NCBI GenBank assembly: GCA_029224785.1 | Contig: JAQXVF010000040.1 | Location: forward strand, 50,046 to 114,045 | DNA: 64,000 nucleotides | Source of the DNA: Bacillota bacterium | GTDB lineage: Bacteria; Bacillota; Clostridia; Oscillospirales; Oscillospiraceae | Direction of reading: 5' to 3' | In this document: positions 15,751 to 24,484 of the stretch, piece by piece | Layout of the letters: the number at the start of each line of letters is the position of its first letter | Position numbering within the stretch: position 1 is the stretch's first letter | Position numbers and translations under genes: made by a program | Notes under the pieces: generated by a model | Databases searched by the model: none | What the model was told of the DNA's origin: nothing | Seen by the model: the letters and a program-made list of their open reading frames with translations, nothing else

Positions 15751-16428
15751 TTGAACTATAAAAAAGTGGTTTCGGGGATCTTTTTACGCCGTCCCAACCG
15801 GTTTCTGGCGGAGATCGCCATTGACGGGATCCCCAGGGTATGTCATGTAAAAAACACCGGACGGTGCAGGGAGCTTCTTCCCCCAGATGCGAAGGTATGG
15901 TGTGCCGAAAGCGACAATCCGGCACGGAAAACGAAATACGACCTGATCGCAGTACAGAAAGGCAGTCGTCTGATCAACATGGACTCTCAGGCTCCCAACG
16001 CCGCTGCCGCCCAATGGCTCCTGCAGGGAGGTTTGGGCAGCATTGAGGCTCTGCGTTCGGAAACCGTCCATGGAGATTCCCGGTTTGATTTTTCCTTTAC
16101 CAAAGATGGCATCCCCTGTTTTTTGGAAGTCAAGGGCGTTACTCTGGAAAATGACGGAATCTGCGCCTTTCCCGATGCCCCTACGGAGCGCGGGAGAAAA
16201 CACATCCTGGGGCTGATTCAGGCAAAAAGAGCGGGCTTTGGTGCCTATGTCCTGTTTGTGATCCAAATGCAGGATGTGCAATCCCTCCACCCCAACGATG
16301 AAACCGACCCTGCCTTTGGCAGGGTGCTGCGGCAGGCTGCTCAGGAGGGCGTCCGCATTCTTGCGGTGGATTGTCGGGTTACTCCCGACTCCATGGAGAT
16401 CCGCAGCCCCGTGGAGATACGCCTGTAA
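15751..16428 (+). CDS. sfsA: SfsA family protein (nuclease-like, sugar fermentation stimulation)
   Basis: 225 residues. SfsA hallmarks are VCHVKNTGRCRELL near residue 30, MDSQAPNAAA, the nuclease-like core RFDFSF with CFLEVKGVTL, and FPDAPTERGRKHILGL. The Asp/Glu-x-Lys arrangement resembles PD-(D/E)XK nucleases, and DNA binding was reported for the E. coli protein; the physiological role is unclear. It starts with TTG at 15751, 10 nt after GAAGG. It may be partly read from the tRNA promoter but a terminator intervenes. Confidence 0.92.
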   Translation: MNYKKVVSGIFLRRPNRFLAEIAIDGIPRVCHVKNTGRCRELLPPDAKVWCAESDNPARKTKYDLIAVQKGSRLINMDSQAPNAAAAQWLLQGGLGSIEALRSETVHGDSRFDFSFTKDGIPCFLEVKGVTLENDGICAFPDAPTERGRKHILGLIQAKRAGFGAYVLFVIQMQDVQSLHPNDETDPAFGRVLRQAAQEGVRILAVDCRVTPDSMEIRSPVEIRL

Positions 16429-16447
16429 AGACCGATACTGCAGCCAA

Positions 16448-16483
16448 ACAGCCGGCATGACCTGAATCGATCATGCCGGCTGT
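16448..16483. terminator. Bidirectional terminator between sfsA and rex
   Basis: A 13-bp perfect stem (16448-16460 with 16471-16483, arm ACAGCCGGCATGA) with a 10-nt loop lies between convergent genes. Confidence 0.85.
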
Positions 16484-16494
16484 TTTCAAAGGAT

Positions 16495-17136
16495 TTACTT
16501 CTTCTCCTCTTTCATGTGGGCCTGCAGATGCATGGACAGCACCGCAAGGGAGGTTGCCATGTTCTCATTCTGGACCAGAATATTCTCCGGAACATCCAGA
16601 TGAGTAGGTGCAAAATTCCAGATTGCCTTGATTCCGTTGGCAACCAGCAGATCACAGGCATTCTGCGCCTGGGCTTCCGGTACCGTAATAATGCCCATCA
16701 GCACCTTATTGGTACGACAGAAAGCGGGAAGATCATCCACGTGCAGGATAGGTTTTCCGATTTCCGATACTCCCTCTTTGTGAACCACGTCAAAAGCCGC
16801 CAGGATATTCAGGCCGTAGGCAGAAAATCCCTTGTAGCCCAGAAGCGCCCTTCCCAGTTTTCCTGCGCCAATCAGAACCGCCTCCGTGGCACTGTCATAT
16901 CCCAGGAATTGCTCAATATCGTCGATCAGCCGCTCCCGAAGGTAGCCAATCTTGGGCCGACCCCCATCGGAAACCAGCGCCAGATCCTTCCGCACCTGTA
17001 CCTCACCCATGTTCAGCGCATTTGCCAGCGCTGTTGCGGAAATATGGACCATGGTTCCCTCCGGAAGGCTTTTCAGATATGCCAGATAACCCGGCAGCCG
17101 CTTCAAAACGGATTTTGAAACCTCTTTTCGTTCCAT
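16495..17136 (-). CDS. rex: Redox-sensing repressor Rex
   Basis: A 213-residue NADH/NAD+-responsive repressor of fermentative and respiratory genes. The winged helix domain (about 1-80) includes GEVQVRKDLALVSDGGRPKIGY. The Rossmann domain begins with AVLIGAGKLGRALLGY. The C-terminal domain-swapped helix carries NENMATSLAVLSMHL. It has a good promoter; TTAATGTTTA just downstream of the -10 could be a degenerate Rex site, but no clear TTGTTAA-type dyad was seen. Confidence 0.96.
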   Translation of the reverse strand: MERKEVSKSVLKRLPGYLAYLKSLPEGTMVHISATALANALNMGEVQVRKDLALVSDGGRPKIGYLRERLIDDIEQFLGYDSATEAVLIGAGKLGRALLGYKGFSAYGLNILAAFDVVHKEGVSEIGKPILHVDDLPAFCRTNKVLMGIITVPEAQAQNACDLLVANGIKAIWNFAPTHLDVPENILVQNENMATSLAVLSMHLQAHMKEEKK

Positions 17137-17186
17137 ATGTTACCCCTGTCTTTTTTATACTTCGCATCGTGATAGCGTTAATGTTT

Positions 17187-17215
17187 ATTATATCATCGCT
17201 TCTTTGGAATGTAAA
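17187..17215 (-). promoter_or_regulatory. Promoter of rex
   Basis: On the minus strand TTTACA (17215-17210) and TATAAT (17192-17187) are separated by 17 bp, about 50 bp before the start. Confidence 0.7.
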
Positions 17216-17228
17216 GGGTAAAATCAGG

Positions 17229-17936
17229 TTATGCGTAATTGATCTGTCGTTCCATTTCTGTTTTCAACCTGCGCATGATCTTTTTTTCCAGTCTGGAGAT
17301 GTAGGATTGTGAGATCCCCATGTTTTCCGCCACTTCCTTTTGGGTCAGCTCCTTTCGACCATCCAGTCCGAAACGCATATTGACAATCTCCATTTCCCGG
17401 GTATTCAGGCAGGACAGGGCATTTCGCAGGAGATGCTTCTCCTCGATGTCCTCCAAAGGCCGCATCACCGTGTCCTCCTCCGTACCCAGAATGTCGGAAA
17501 GCAGCAGTTCATTGCCGTCATAATCCATGTTGATGGGCTCATCCAGGGAGATCTCCGCCTTCTGACCGGAGATTTTTCGGATATGCATCAGGATCTCGTT
17601 TTCGATGCACCGGGAGGCATAGGTGGCAAGCTTGATGTTCTTGTCCCTGCGATAGGTCTCGATGGCTTTGATCAGGCCGATGGTCCCGATGGATATCAGG
17701 TCCTCTATATTGACCCCTGTGTTTTCGAACCGTTTCGCAATGTACACCACCAGGCGGAGATTGCGTTCCACCAGTCTGGAACGGGCAGATGCCAATCCCC
17801 TTTCCAACTCCTCCAGAGCCTTTTGCTCCTCTTCGCCCTTCAGCGGCGGCGGCAGGATATCCGAACCTCCGATATAATAGAGATTCTCCTCCTGGAGAAG
17901 CCCAAACCACAGCATTACCTTTTGGATCATCTTCAT
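17229..17936 (-). CDS. sigE: RNA polymerase sporulation sigma factor SigE
   Basis: A 235-residue early mother-cell sigma factor, made as a pro-protein. The N-terminal pro-segment and membrane-associating region ([22 protein letters not shown]) is intact. Region 2 has [24 protein letters not shown] and region 4 has the helix-turn-helix [22 protein letters not shown]. The start at 17936 has AGGAGGGG 7-9 nt upstream and overlaps the end of spoIIGA by 4 bp, so the two are translationally coupled. SpoIIGA, encoded next to it, removes the pro-segment after asymmetric division. Confidence 0.97.
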   Translation of the reverse strand: MKMIQKVMLWFGLLQEENLYYIGGSDILPPPLKGEEEQKALEELERGLASARSRLVERNLRLVVYIAKRFENTGVNIEDLISIGTIGLIKAIETYRRDKNIKLATYASRCIENEILMHIRKISGQKAEISLDEPINMDYDGNELLLSDILGTEEDTVMRPLEDIEEKHLLRNALSCLNTREMEIVNMRFGLDGRKELTQKEVAENMGISQSYISRLEKKIMRRLKTEMERQINYA

Positions 17937-18697
17937 AACCATTCCCCTCCTGCCAACAATGAAAAATCCTCTCCCAGCCTGTCCGACGAAAAAGCCACCA
18001 ACGCACTGCATGTATGGTGACCGATCGTAATCTCATCAATCCGTACCGCCGGAAGCATCCCCCCGCTCTTTCCGATCACATGGTATGGGATCAGTCTGCT
18101 GCCGGGAATGCAGGACACCGCCGTTACCGGATCCAGAAGCAGATCCACCCCGATTCCCAGAAGTCGCCTTGCAAGATTCCGGTCCCCTACCAGTACCTGC
18201 TGTCCGCTGATCGGATCCCGCAGGGTGTTTCCGGTATCCACCAGCGCTATGGCCTGCACCGTCTTCCCCCTATGAGTCAGGCGGCAGGGGATCCGTCTTT
18301 GAACCCCGTCCCCCATCCGAAAGCCCATCCTGCAAAGCAGCAGAATACCGCCAACCGAAAGCAGCAGCCCGGAGCATCCAGGTTTTCCGGCAGAAACTGC
18401 CACCCCACCCAACGCAAAACTCAGCAGGCAAAAGAGGACCGATCTGCGGATCGCCGATCTGTGGAAGCCAAAGGCCAGAATGCAAATCAGAAAGAGGACC
18501 ACGGTTTTCCAGAAAACGCCGGAAAGAAAGGAGAACCCCGGGATCAGGCAAACCGCACCGTAGATGCCTCCCAGCACTGCGCCGGGCAGGAGCTGCTTCC
18601 ACCCCGCGGTGCTGCCGGTAATCCGGTCGGCTCCCAGCAGAAGAAGGTAATCCACCAGAAAGTTCAGGAGTCCCGCAAGATCCAGATAGACCGTCAA
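17933..18697 (-). CDS. spoIIGA: Sigma-E processing aspartic peptidase SpoIIGA
   Basis: 254 residues. An N-terminal membrane domain of about five helices ([19 protein letters not shown] onward to residue 125) is followed by a cytosolic aspartic protease domain with catalytic D154 in [10 protein letters not shown], and [11 protein letters not shown] further on. It is inserted in the septum and cleaves pro-sigma-E in response to forespore SpoIIR. The start is the TTG at 18697, 7 nt after GGAGG; longer frames upstream lack support. The order spoIIGA-sigE is the standard one in spore formers. Confidence 0.93.
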   Translation of the reverse strand: MTVYLDLAGLLNFLVDYLLLLGADRITGSTAGWKQLLPGAVLGGIYGAVCLIPGFSFLSGVFWKTVVLFLICILAFGFHRSAIRRSVLFCLLSFALGGVAVSAGKPGCSGLLLSVGGILLLCRMGFRMGDGVQRRIPCRLTHRGKTVQAIALVDTGNTLRDPISGQQVLVGDRNLARRLLGIGVDLLLDPVTAVSCIPGSRLIPYHVIGKSGGMLPAVRIDEITIGHHTCSALVAFSSDRLGEDFSLLAGGEWL

Positions 18698-18804
18698 CGA
18701 CTCACCTCCGAAGACCAGTATAACGCTAACCTCCGAAAAAGACGGTCGTATCCAAGCCCTCTGCCGCCGCAAGTTCCTTCAGGATGCTCCTAAAATCGAA
18801 AAAT

Positions 18805-18832
18805 CACCGGCAGTTCATACGCTGCCGGTGTT
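18805..18832. terminator. Hairpin terminator between DUF951 gene and spoIIGA
   Basis: CACCGGCAG (18805-18813) pairs with CTGCCGGTG (18822-18830); T-rich sequence flanks both sides. It separates rarA-DUF951 from the spoIIGA-sigE unit on the minus strand. Confidence 0.7.
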
Positions 18833-18845
18833 CTTTTTCCGTTAT

Positions 18846-19028
18846 TCAGGGCATCCGTTCAATACTACGGATGTTTTTTTCCGCCTTTCCTCTGGGGATC
18901 ATGATCTCGTGGCCGCAGCCGAGACAGCGCAGCCGAAAATCCGCCCCAACGCGCAGAACCTTCCACCGCTTCTCTCCGCAGGGATGCTCTTTTTTCATGG
19001 TTAAAATATCATTTAACTGTATATCCAT
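18846..19028 (-). CDS. DUF951 family protein (YyzM-like)
   Basis: A 60-residue protein with the full family pattern: DIQLNDILTMKKEHPCG at the start, WKVLRVGADFRLRCLGCGHEIMIPR in the middle. Three cysteines could bind metal (HPCG and CLGCGH). The role is unknown; it is very widespread in Firmicutes. It begins 10 bp after the rarA stop on the same strand. Confidence 0.9.
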   Translation of the reverse strand: MDIQLNDILTMKKEHPCGEKRWKVLRVGADFRLRCLGCGHEIMIPRGKAEKNIRSIERMP

Positions 19029-19037
19029 GGCGTTATC

Positions 19038-20297
19038 CTACTTTTTGATTTTCTCCCAGTACTGCTTTGCAGCCTGTTCAATCTTATTATCGCCGTACTC
19101 ATAGTATTTCGTACCGGCCACCACATCCGGAAGGTACTGCTGGTCCACCCAATGATAGGGATAATCGTGGGGATACAGATATCCCTGCTCCCGTTCCATG
19201 GTATAGGTATCCGCATGGACATTCTGCAGGTGCCGGGGGAACTCCCCCACTTTTCCCTTTCGGATATCCTGCATGGCACTGTTGATGGCATTGTATCCGG
19301 CGTTGGATTTGGGAGAGGTGGCCAACAGCACAGCGGCATCCCCCAACGGGATCCTGGCCTCCGGCATTCCCAGCATCAGCGCCGCATCCACACAGGACTT
19401 CACAATGGGAAGGATCATGGGATACGCAAGGCCGATGTCCTCTGCCGCCGTAACCATGAGTCTGCGGCAGGCAGACTGCATTTGTCCTGCTTCCAAAAGG
19501 TATCCCAGGTAGTAAACTGCCGCATCCGGATCGGATCCGCGAATGGATTTCTGCAGTGCAGACAGGAGATCATAATAATTATCCCCTTCCCGATCTGCCC
19601 GCATAGAGCTTTTCTGGGTAACCGCCTTCACATCCTCCAGAGTAATGGTAATCTTCCCTTCCTCCGCCACCGCCGCGGAAAACAGCACCTCCACGGCATT
19701 CATCGCCTTTCGGATGTCTCCTCCGCAAGCCCCGGCGATATACTCCAGGGCACCTGGCTCCGGCTCTGCAGCGAGCGCAGTACGGTTTTCCATATAGGCC
19801 ACCGCCCTGCGGATGGCCTTCAGTGCGGCATCCGCCGAAATCTGCTTGAATTCAAAGATGGTGGACCGACTGAGAATGGCGTTGAACACATAAAAATAGG
19901 GATTTTCCGTTGTGGAAGCAATGAGCGTGATCTTCCCGTTCTCGATGTACTCCAGAAGGGACTGCTGCTGCTTTTTGTTGAAGGACTGGATCTCATCCAG
20001 ATAGAGCAGCACACCATTGGGCGCCATGAAGGTATCCAGTTGGGCAACGATCTGCTTGATGTCCGCCGTGGAAGCGGTGGTTGCATTCAGCTTGAATAGT
20101 GTGCGGTTGGTCTGCTTGGCGATGATGTTGGCAACCGTGGTCTTTCCGGTACCGCTGGGCCCGTAGAAGATCATATTGGGGACCTTCCCGGAATCAATGA
20201 GGCGGCGCAGAATGGCACCCTTTCCCAAAATGTGCTCCTGCCCGTAAACGTCGTCCAGAGTCTCCGGACGCAAGAGGTCCGCAAGAGGTTGATACAT
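19038..20297 (-). CDS. rarA: Replication-associated recombination protein RarA (MgsA)
   Basis: A 419-residue clamp-loader-like AAA+ ATPase acting at stalled replication forks. Walker A GPSGTGKT is at 46-53, Walker B LLYLDEIQ at 97-104, sensor 1 TENPYF, and the C-terminal tetramerisation domain carries DIGLAYP and ATSPKSNAGYNAI. Start supported by AAGGAG. Complete and typical in length. Confidence 0.96.
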   Translation of the reverse strand: MYQPLADLLRPETLDDVYGQEHILGKGAILRRLIDSGKVPNMIFYGPSGTGKTTVANIIAKQTNRTLFKLNATTASTADIKQIVAQLDTFMAPNGVLLYLDEIQSFNKKQQQSLLEYIENGKITLIASTTENPYFYVFNAILSRSTIFEFKQISADAALKAIRRAVAYMENRTALAAEPEPGALEYIAGACGGDIRKAMNAVEVLFSAAVAEEGKITITLEDVKAVTQKSSMRADREGDNYYDLLSALQKSIRGSDPDAAVYYLGYLLEAGQMQSACRRLMVTAAEDIGLAYPMILPIVKSCVDAALMLGMPEARIPLGDAAVLLATSPKSNAGYNAINSAMQDIRKGKVGEFPRHLQNVHADTYTMEREQGYLYPHDYPYHWVDQQYLPDVVAGTKYYEYGDNKIEQAAKQYWEKIKK

Positions 20298-20376
20298 ACC
20301 GTTCTCCTTATTCCAGCATTTCTACTACCCAAGGCCGATTTTCTGATCCTGTGGAAGGAGGGATCAGAAAAATCAC

Positions 20377-21318
20377 TTAGAAAGTAGCCACATCCGGATC
20401 TGCCGGCTGAGCCTCCCGAACGGAGATCGCCGTCAGAACAGGTCCAAGATCGCCCTTGTAAAGGGCGTGCTTTTCCGCAGAGATCTTTGCCGTCACTTCC
20501 ACCCAGCTTCTGGATACCAGAGACTTGGCTGCCTCATAACGGCAGGGAATGCCGCAGAACTGGATGTCCTCCACGCAGCAGGTCATTACAAACCTGCCAG
20601 GGGCAAACATCTTGTCCTTTTCTCTGCGGAGCATTGCCACCTGGCCCTTGAAGCAAACGGTCTTTCCGGCATACTTTTCCGGTTCCTCGGTCACATCCCG
20701 GTACCACAGGGCAAAATCCTCGTCTTTCACCTGGATCACGGGAGCGTTGATGTCAAAAGGAAGCGGATCCTGGACATCATCAAAAGCGGTGGTTCCATCC
20801 GTGTAGTCATACAGAATATCGATCCGTCGGCTGGCAGCCCGGGCCAGCTTGTGCAGGGGCATGGTGTCTTCCCCTTTTGTCACCCGGTTGAAAACCACCA
20901 TTTGAGCGCCCATCAGCTTGTCCATGACCAGATTCCTCATGTTGGAATTGTAGGCCATGATAGTGGTGGAATCGGCAAACATAACCTCCTGGGCAATGAC
21001 CCAGTTTTCCGGAAAACGGGTGTACAGATCCCCAACAAGCTGCATGCCGTTCAATTCTGCGACAACCCGCTCTGCCCTGTACTTCTTGGCAAGGGCCGCC
21101 AGTTCCCTGGTGGTCACACTTTGCTGATCCAGAACCTCCAGGTATACATTTTTGTGGGGATAAGCGGAAATGTCATATTCCTCCTCCCCCTCTTCAAACA
21201 CCAGAAGAAGGGTCTTCTCCCCGGCATTGAACCGGGGATCCTCCAGCGTCTCCTGAATAAACTTTGTCTTTCCGGAATCCAGAAATCCGGTAAATGCATA
21301 TACGGGAATATCCTGCAT
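20377..21318 (-). CDS. CobW-type GTPase fused to a TIGR03943/DUF1980-like C-terminal domain
   Basis: 313 residues. A G3E/CobW GTPase domain (P-loop GFLDSGKT at 11-18) covers about 1-190. The C-terminal part (about 215-300) contains KGQVAML, FVMTCCVEDIQFCGIPC and SWVEVTAKI, matching the CC-containing end of YcgQ/TIGR03943 proteins. In Firmicutes these travel with COG0523 metal chaperones. The usual CxCC metal motif of COG0523 is missing from the GTPase part. The gene follows the His-rich GTPase by 12 bp, so the two are probably one metal-handling operon. Confidence 0.75.
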   Translation of the reverse strand: MQDIPVYAFTGFLDSGKTKFIQETLEDPRFNAGEKTLLLVFEEGEEEYDISAYPHKNVYLEVLDQQSVTTRELAALAKKYRAERVVAELNGMQLVGDLYTRFPENWVIAQEVMFADSTTIMAYNSNMRNLVMDKLMGAQMVVFNRVTKGEDTMPLHKLARAASRRIDILYDYTDGTTAFDDVQDPLPFDINAPVIQVKDEDFALWYRDVTEEPEKYAGKTVCFKGQVAMLRREKDKMFAPGRFVMTCCVEDIQFCGIPCRYEAAKSLVSRSWVEVTAKISAEKHALYKGDLGPVLTAISVREAQPADPDVATF

Positions 21319-21330
21319 GACAAACTCCTC

Positions 21331-22536
21331 TTACACACCGAACAGTTCCGCAATGCCCTTTTCATCCAGCTTGGAGCCGATGACGCACAGCTTTCCGATA
21401 ACGTCGGAAGTGCCTTCCCGGACCTGCGCTTCCTCCGGCACAAAATCAAAATGCAGCCAGGTGCCGGAAACACCGGAGACAATGCCCTTTGCCCGGAGCA
21501 CACTGCCGTACTTTCCGGAGTTCAGCTCCTGCAGAGCATGAGAAATCTCCTCGGGAGTATACTTCTTTGTGGTTTCCACACCCCAGGAGGTGAACACTTC
21601 ATCCGCATGGTGATGACCGTGTTCGTGGCAGCAATCGCCGTCCTCATGATGATGGTGGTGCTCATGCTCCTCGTCGTGGTCATGATGGTGACCGCAGCAG
21701 CACTCACCGTCCTCATGATGATGATGGTGCTCATGCTCCTCGTCATGGTCGTGATGGTGGTGCTCGTGTTCCTCGTCATGGTCGTGATGGTGACCGCAGC
21801 AGCACTCGCCGTCCTCGTGATGATGATGGTGCTCATGCTCCTCGTCATGGTCATGATGGTGGCCGCAGCAGCACTCACCGTCCTCGTGATGATGGTGGTG
21901 CTCGTGTTCCTCCACCATTTTTGTCAGCTCCGCTGCCAAATTGGTCTGGCCCTCCATGGCATCAATAAGCTGCTTACCCGTCAACTGGTGCCAGGGAGTG
22001 GTGACCATGGCTGCCTTCTCATTGTGCTCCCGCAGCATGGAAACGGCGGCATTCAGCTTCTCCTGAGAAATAGAATCGGTCCGGGACAGGACGATGGTAG
22101 ATGCAGTCTCCACCTGGTCGTTGTAGAACTCTCCGAAGTTTCGCATATACACCTTGACCTTGCCGGCATCCACCACAGCTACGGTATATCCCAGGGTCAC
22201 ATTGTCACCGGTAACCTTTTTCACGGCAGCAGCAACATCGGATAGCTTGCCAACGCCGGACGGCTCAATCAGGACACGGTCAGGATGGTACTTGTCAATA
22301 ACCTCCTGCAATGCTTTTCCGAAATCTCCCACCAGGGAGCAGCAGATACAGCCGGAGTTCATCTCGGTAATGTTGATGCCGGAATCCTGCAGGAAGCCGC
22401 CGTCAATTCCAATCTCGCCAAACTCGTTTTCAATCAGCACCAGGCTTTGACCGGCATATCCCTCCGCGATCATTTTCTTAATGAGAGTGGTCTTACCCGC
22501 ACCCAGAAAACCGGAATATATATCGATTTTTGTCAT
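21331..22536 (-). CDS. CobW/COG0523 GTPase with long His-Asp-Cys repeat region
   Basis: A 401-residue metallochaperone-type G3E GTPase. P-loop GFLGAGKT (9-16), the metal-binding GCICC (62-66), SRTD nucleotide specificity loop at about 151, and a C-terminal CobW domain (315-401). Between residues 209 and 311 lie about four and a half copies of a 23-residue repeat of the form EEHEH5EDGECCCGH3DHD, an extreme metal-storing insertion. Such proteins insert or buffer zinc, cobalt or nickel; zinc is most likely given the partner. The start at 22536 (ATG) is preferred over an earlier GTG because AAGGTG is well spaced. Confidence 0.88.
   Translation of the reverse strand: MTKIDIYSGFLGAGKTTLIKKMIAEGYAGQSLVLIENEFGEIGIDGGFLQDSGINITEMNSGCICCSLVGDFGKALQEVIDKYHPDRVLIEPSGVGKLSDVAAAVKKVTGDNVTLGYTVAVVDAGKVKVYMRNFGEFYNDQVETASTIVLSRTDSISQEKLNAAVSMLREHNEKAAMVTTPWHQLTGKQLIDAMEGQTNLAAELTKMVEEHEHHHHHEDGECCCGHHHDHDEEHEHHHHHEDGECCCGHHHDHDEEHEHHHHDHDEEHEHHHHHEDGECCCGHHHDHDEEHEHHHHHEDGDCCHEHGHHHADEVFTSWGVETTKKYTPEEISHALQELNSGKYGSVLRAKGIVSGVSGTWLHFDFVPEEAQVREGTSDVIGKLCVIGSKLDEKGIAELFGV
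21604..21910 (-). repeat. 69-bp coding tandem repeats (His/Cys-rich)
   Basis: Tandem units of 69 bp encode the 23-residue metal-binding repeat; the third unit is shortened to 11 residues. The near identity of units indicates recent expansion or gene-conversion. Confidence 0.85.
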
Positions 22537-22570
22537 ATTACGCACCTTCTGTACATAGATTTTCTACTAT

Positions 22571-22599
22571 ATTATACCACCGTTTGCAGGGATTGACAA
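22571..22599 (-). promoter_or_regulatory. Promoter of the CobW GTPase operon
   Basis: On the minus strand TTGTCA (22599-22594) and TATAAT (22576-22571) with 17-bp spacing. No clear Zur box of the TCGTAAT-n-ATTACGA type was found around it. Confidence 0.75.
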
Positions 22600-22700
22600 G
22601 TCCGATTTCACTGTCCTTTCGACTTCTTTCCCTTGCATTGTCCCGTGAAGAATTTTATAGTATAGTCCAGCGGTTCTATTCTTCCCAGCGACAAACCGCC

Positions 22701-22739
22701 AAACCGCCGTCCTGATCTCCCACAGGACGGCGGTTTTTT
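22701..22739. terminator. Terminator hairpin downstream of the SipL-like gene
   Basis: A 14-bp perfect stem (22701-22714 with 22723-22736, arm AAACCGCCGTCCTG). The T6 tract lies on the plus strand, while the gene it follows is on the minus strand; the A-tract side may still serve as part of a bidirectional signal. Confidence 0.7.
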
Positions 22740-24231
22740 ACAGCACCGGAATCAGGAGCATCCGATCCTCCCCCGGTTCCTCTTCCAATCGGTTTGCTTT
22801 TCGGATGGCATCCACAGTAGAACCGTTTTTCTTGGCAAGGTGCCACAGTCCCTCGGTTCCGGCACGTTCCAATATCATGGAGGGACGGTCCGGGTCCCTT
22901 TCCTGCTTCTCCCCGATCCTGGCCGATTCGATCACCCGGAATCCCCGCCGGGACAGGACCTGGGTCTTCAGCAGCAGGTCACATCGCAGCGTCAGATTTC
23001 CGTTGGGATTGTACTGAGGCGCTTTGGTCATCTCTAAGGATGCGGTCATCAGTCCATTTTCGTCCATGGGAACAGACAGATCCTGCTGCCAGCGGTAGGT
23101 GCCGGACTGCAACATATTCTCGCTGTCGTAATACAACACGGCATAATTGCCGCCAAGCTGCACCTGGACGGCCTCGGGCAGGGTTCGTATCTCCGGGAGA
23201 TCCGGCCGGAATACCACATCCGCAACCCGTACATCCGAAAGCTCCGCGGATTGCTGAGAGCAGATCACTTCCTCGGTCTGATCCAGAATCAGCGGCAATT
23301 CCAGCTCCCGTGTCTGAAACGATGCCTCACAATCCAGGCAGTAGCCGTCCTCCGGCAGTTCCAAAACCTGTTCTTCCAGGATTCGGTACTGGGCAACCAG
23401 ACCGCATTTGAGATGGATGCTCCCATCCTCCCGGGTATCGGTTTCCAGACTGGTCACACAGCACCGTGTTTTTCCGCAGGAACCCTGTCCATAGTCCCGG
23501 TCCAGCTCCGTGTACTGGGAAAACGGCAGCTCCTGATCTTCCGAGAAAAGCCGGCCTTCTTCATCCCGGCAGAGCATATGGATCCAGGTATTTCCACGGA
23601 ATGCCAGTTTGTTCCCCACAACCTTTTCTTCTGTGACAGCCGTCTCCAGGGAACAGGCGATGAGTTTTGCCATCTCCGCGCCCCTTTTGATCTCCACATC
23701 CTCTTCTATGAGGAAGTTTTTCTCCCCTGCCTCTCTGGGGATCCACACCGGATACCGATTCGTGAGGATCTCCAGACCTTCTTTTTCCTGGGGCACCAGA
23801 GGAATGGGGACTTCCGCAGGCATCATGGCTTCGCCCACGGCGCCCACATTGACCCGAATCATCATTTTCCGGGCGGACAATGTACGGGCATCCACATTAA
23901 GTACCATAGGGTACACATGAATGATTCCCTCACGCTCACATTTCGGAAGATCCCATTTTAGCTGGAACGGGATCCACGTCTCCATGCTCCGGATCTCCGA
24001 GTTGTCCTCCGGAGCATATACCACCCAGGCCATGATTCCTCCGGTGATCTGCATGGAATCGCTGTTCCACTGCTTGCTTCGAAGGATGGGCTGTCCCCAT
24101 GCGCCAAGGGTTCTTCCGATATCCGGCATCCCGTCGCTGAGTTTGATTTCCTGGGTCTCCTCCGTGGTCTGGGACTGCCATACCACACGCTGCAGGCAGG
24201 GACAGCCGTAGGTTTCAAATTGCAGTTGCAT
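22738..24231 (-). CDS. SipL-like spore morphogenesis protein (DUF3794 repeats plus LysM)
   Basis: A 497-residue cytosolic protein of DUF3794 type. The N-terminal part has WQSQTTEETQEIKLSDGMPDIGR; two further DUF3794-like segments follow at about 165-270 and 300-410; the C-terminal 45 residues are a LysM domain (GLWHLAKKNGSTVDAIRKAN). In Clostridioides difficile, SipL uses its LysM domain to bind SpoIVA and anchor the coat to the forespore. Length and domain order agree with SipL, and the window is rich in sporulation genes. Other DUF3794 proteins exist, hence moderate certainty for the exact role. Confidence 0.75.
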   Translation of the reverse strand: MQLQFETYGCPCLQRVVWQSQTTEETQEIKLSDGMPDIGRTLGAWGQPILRSKQWNSDSMQITGGIMAWVVYAPEDNSEIRSMETWIPFQLKWDLPKCEREGIIHVYPMVLNVDARTLSARKMMIRVNVGAVGEAMMPAEVPIPLVPQEKEGLEILTNRYPVWIPREAGEKNFLIEEDVEIKRGAEMAKLIACSLETAVTEEKVVGNKLAFRGNTWIHMLCRDEEGRLFSEDQELPFSQYTELDRDYGQGSCGKTRCCVTSLETDTREDGSIHLKCGLVAQYRILEEQVLELPEDGYCLDCEASFQTRELELPLILDQTEEVICSQQSAELSDVRVADVVFRPDLPEIRTLPEAVQVQLGGNYAVLYYDSENMLQSGTYRWQQDLSVPMDENGLMTASLEMTKAPQYNPNGNLTLRCDLLLKTQVLSRRGFRVIESARIGEKQERDPDRPSMILERAGTEGLWHLAKKNGSTVDAIRKANRLEEEPGEDRMLLIPVL

Positions 24232-24292
24232 ATGATCACTCCTTTGTCAGCATTCCCTATATCCTATTCCGCCATGGACAGGTTTATTCCAC

Positions 24293-24442
24293 TTAGATCC
24301 TGCGAAGCAGCAAAAATCCAACGCAAAGGGCTGCGGTACCGATGAGGCAGCACAGCACCCTGGAAGAAAAAAAGGATCCGAAGATCAGCCCGATGCCAAA
24401 TGTAAGCAGCATACAGCCGCAGATCCCGTTCCGTCTGCACAT
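24293..24442 (-). CDS. 49-residue Cys-rich membrane peptide
   Basis: A short frame beginning MCRRNGICGCML, with one or two hydrophobic helices (about 11-28 and 31-45) and ending LLRRI. It has five cysteines. Its ribosome site CAGGGGGTG is the descending arm of the livF terminator hairpin, so terminator folding could block its translation. No function is known; small membrane peptides like this are common in Clostridia. Confidence 0.55.
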   Translation of the reverse strand: MCRRNGICGCMLLTFGIGLIFGSFFSSRVLCCLIGTAALCVGFLLLRRI

Positions 24443-24445
24443 AAA

Positions 24446-24478
24446 AACACCCCCTGCAAATCATATGCAGGAGGTGTT
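24446..24478 (-). terminator. Terminator of the liv operon, overlapping a ribosome site
   Basis: Twelve of thirteen positions pair between 24446-24458 and 24466-24478; on the minus strand the stem is followed by TTTTT. The distal arm contains the ribosome site of the 49-residue gene. Confidence 0.8.
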
Positions 24479-24484
24479 CTCTTC

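Noticed and set aside
17137..17228. Rex operator upstream of rex
   Set aside because: Only a partial TTAATGTTTA was seen; no convincing dyad of the TTGTTAA type.
18737..18815. A GTG-started 26-codon frame upstream of spoIIGA
   Set aside because: No ribosome site and it lies partly in the terminator hairpin.
21604..21910. Regular repeats that might suggest a CRISPR array
   Set aside because: The units are contiguous, without spacers, in frame and code for a His/Cys metal-binding repeat.
20467..22245. A 592-codon open frame on the plus strand
   Set aside because: It is antisense to the two CobW GTPases. Its Met/Val/Leu repeats are only the reverse reading of the His-rich codon repeats.
22546..22600. 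Zur box before the CobW operon
   Set aside because: A good promoter is present but no palindrome close to the known Zur consensus.
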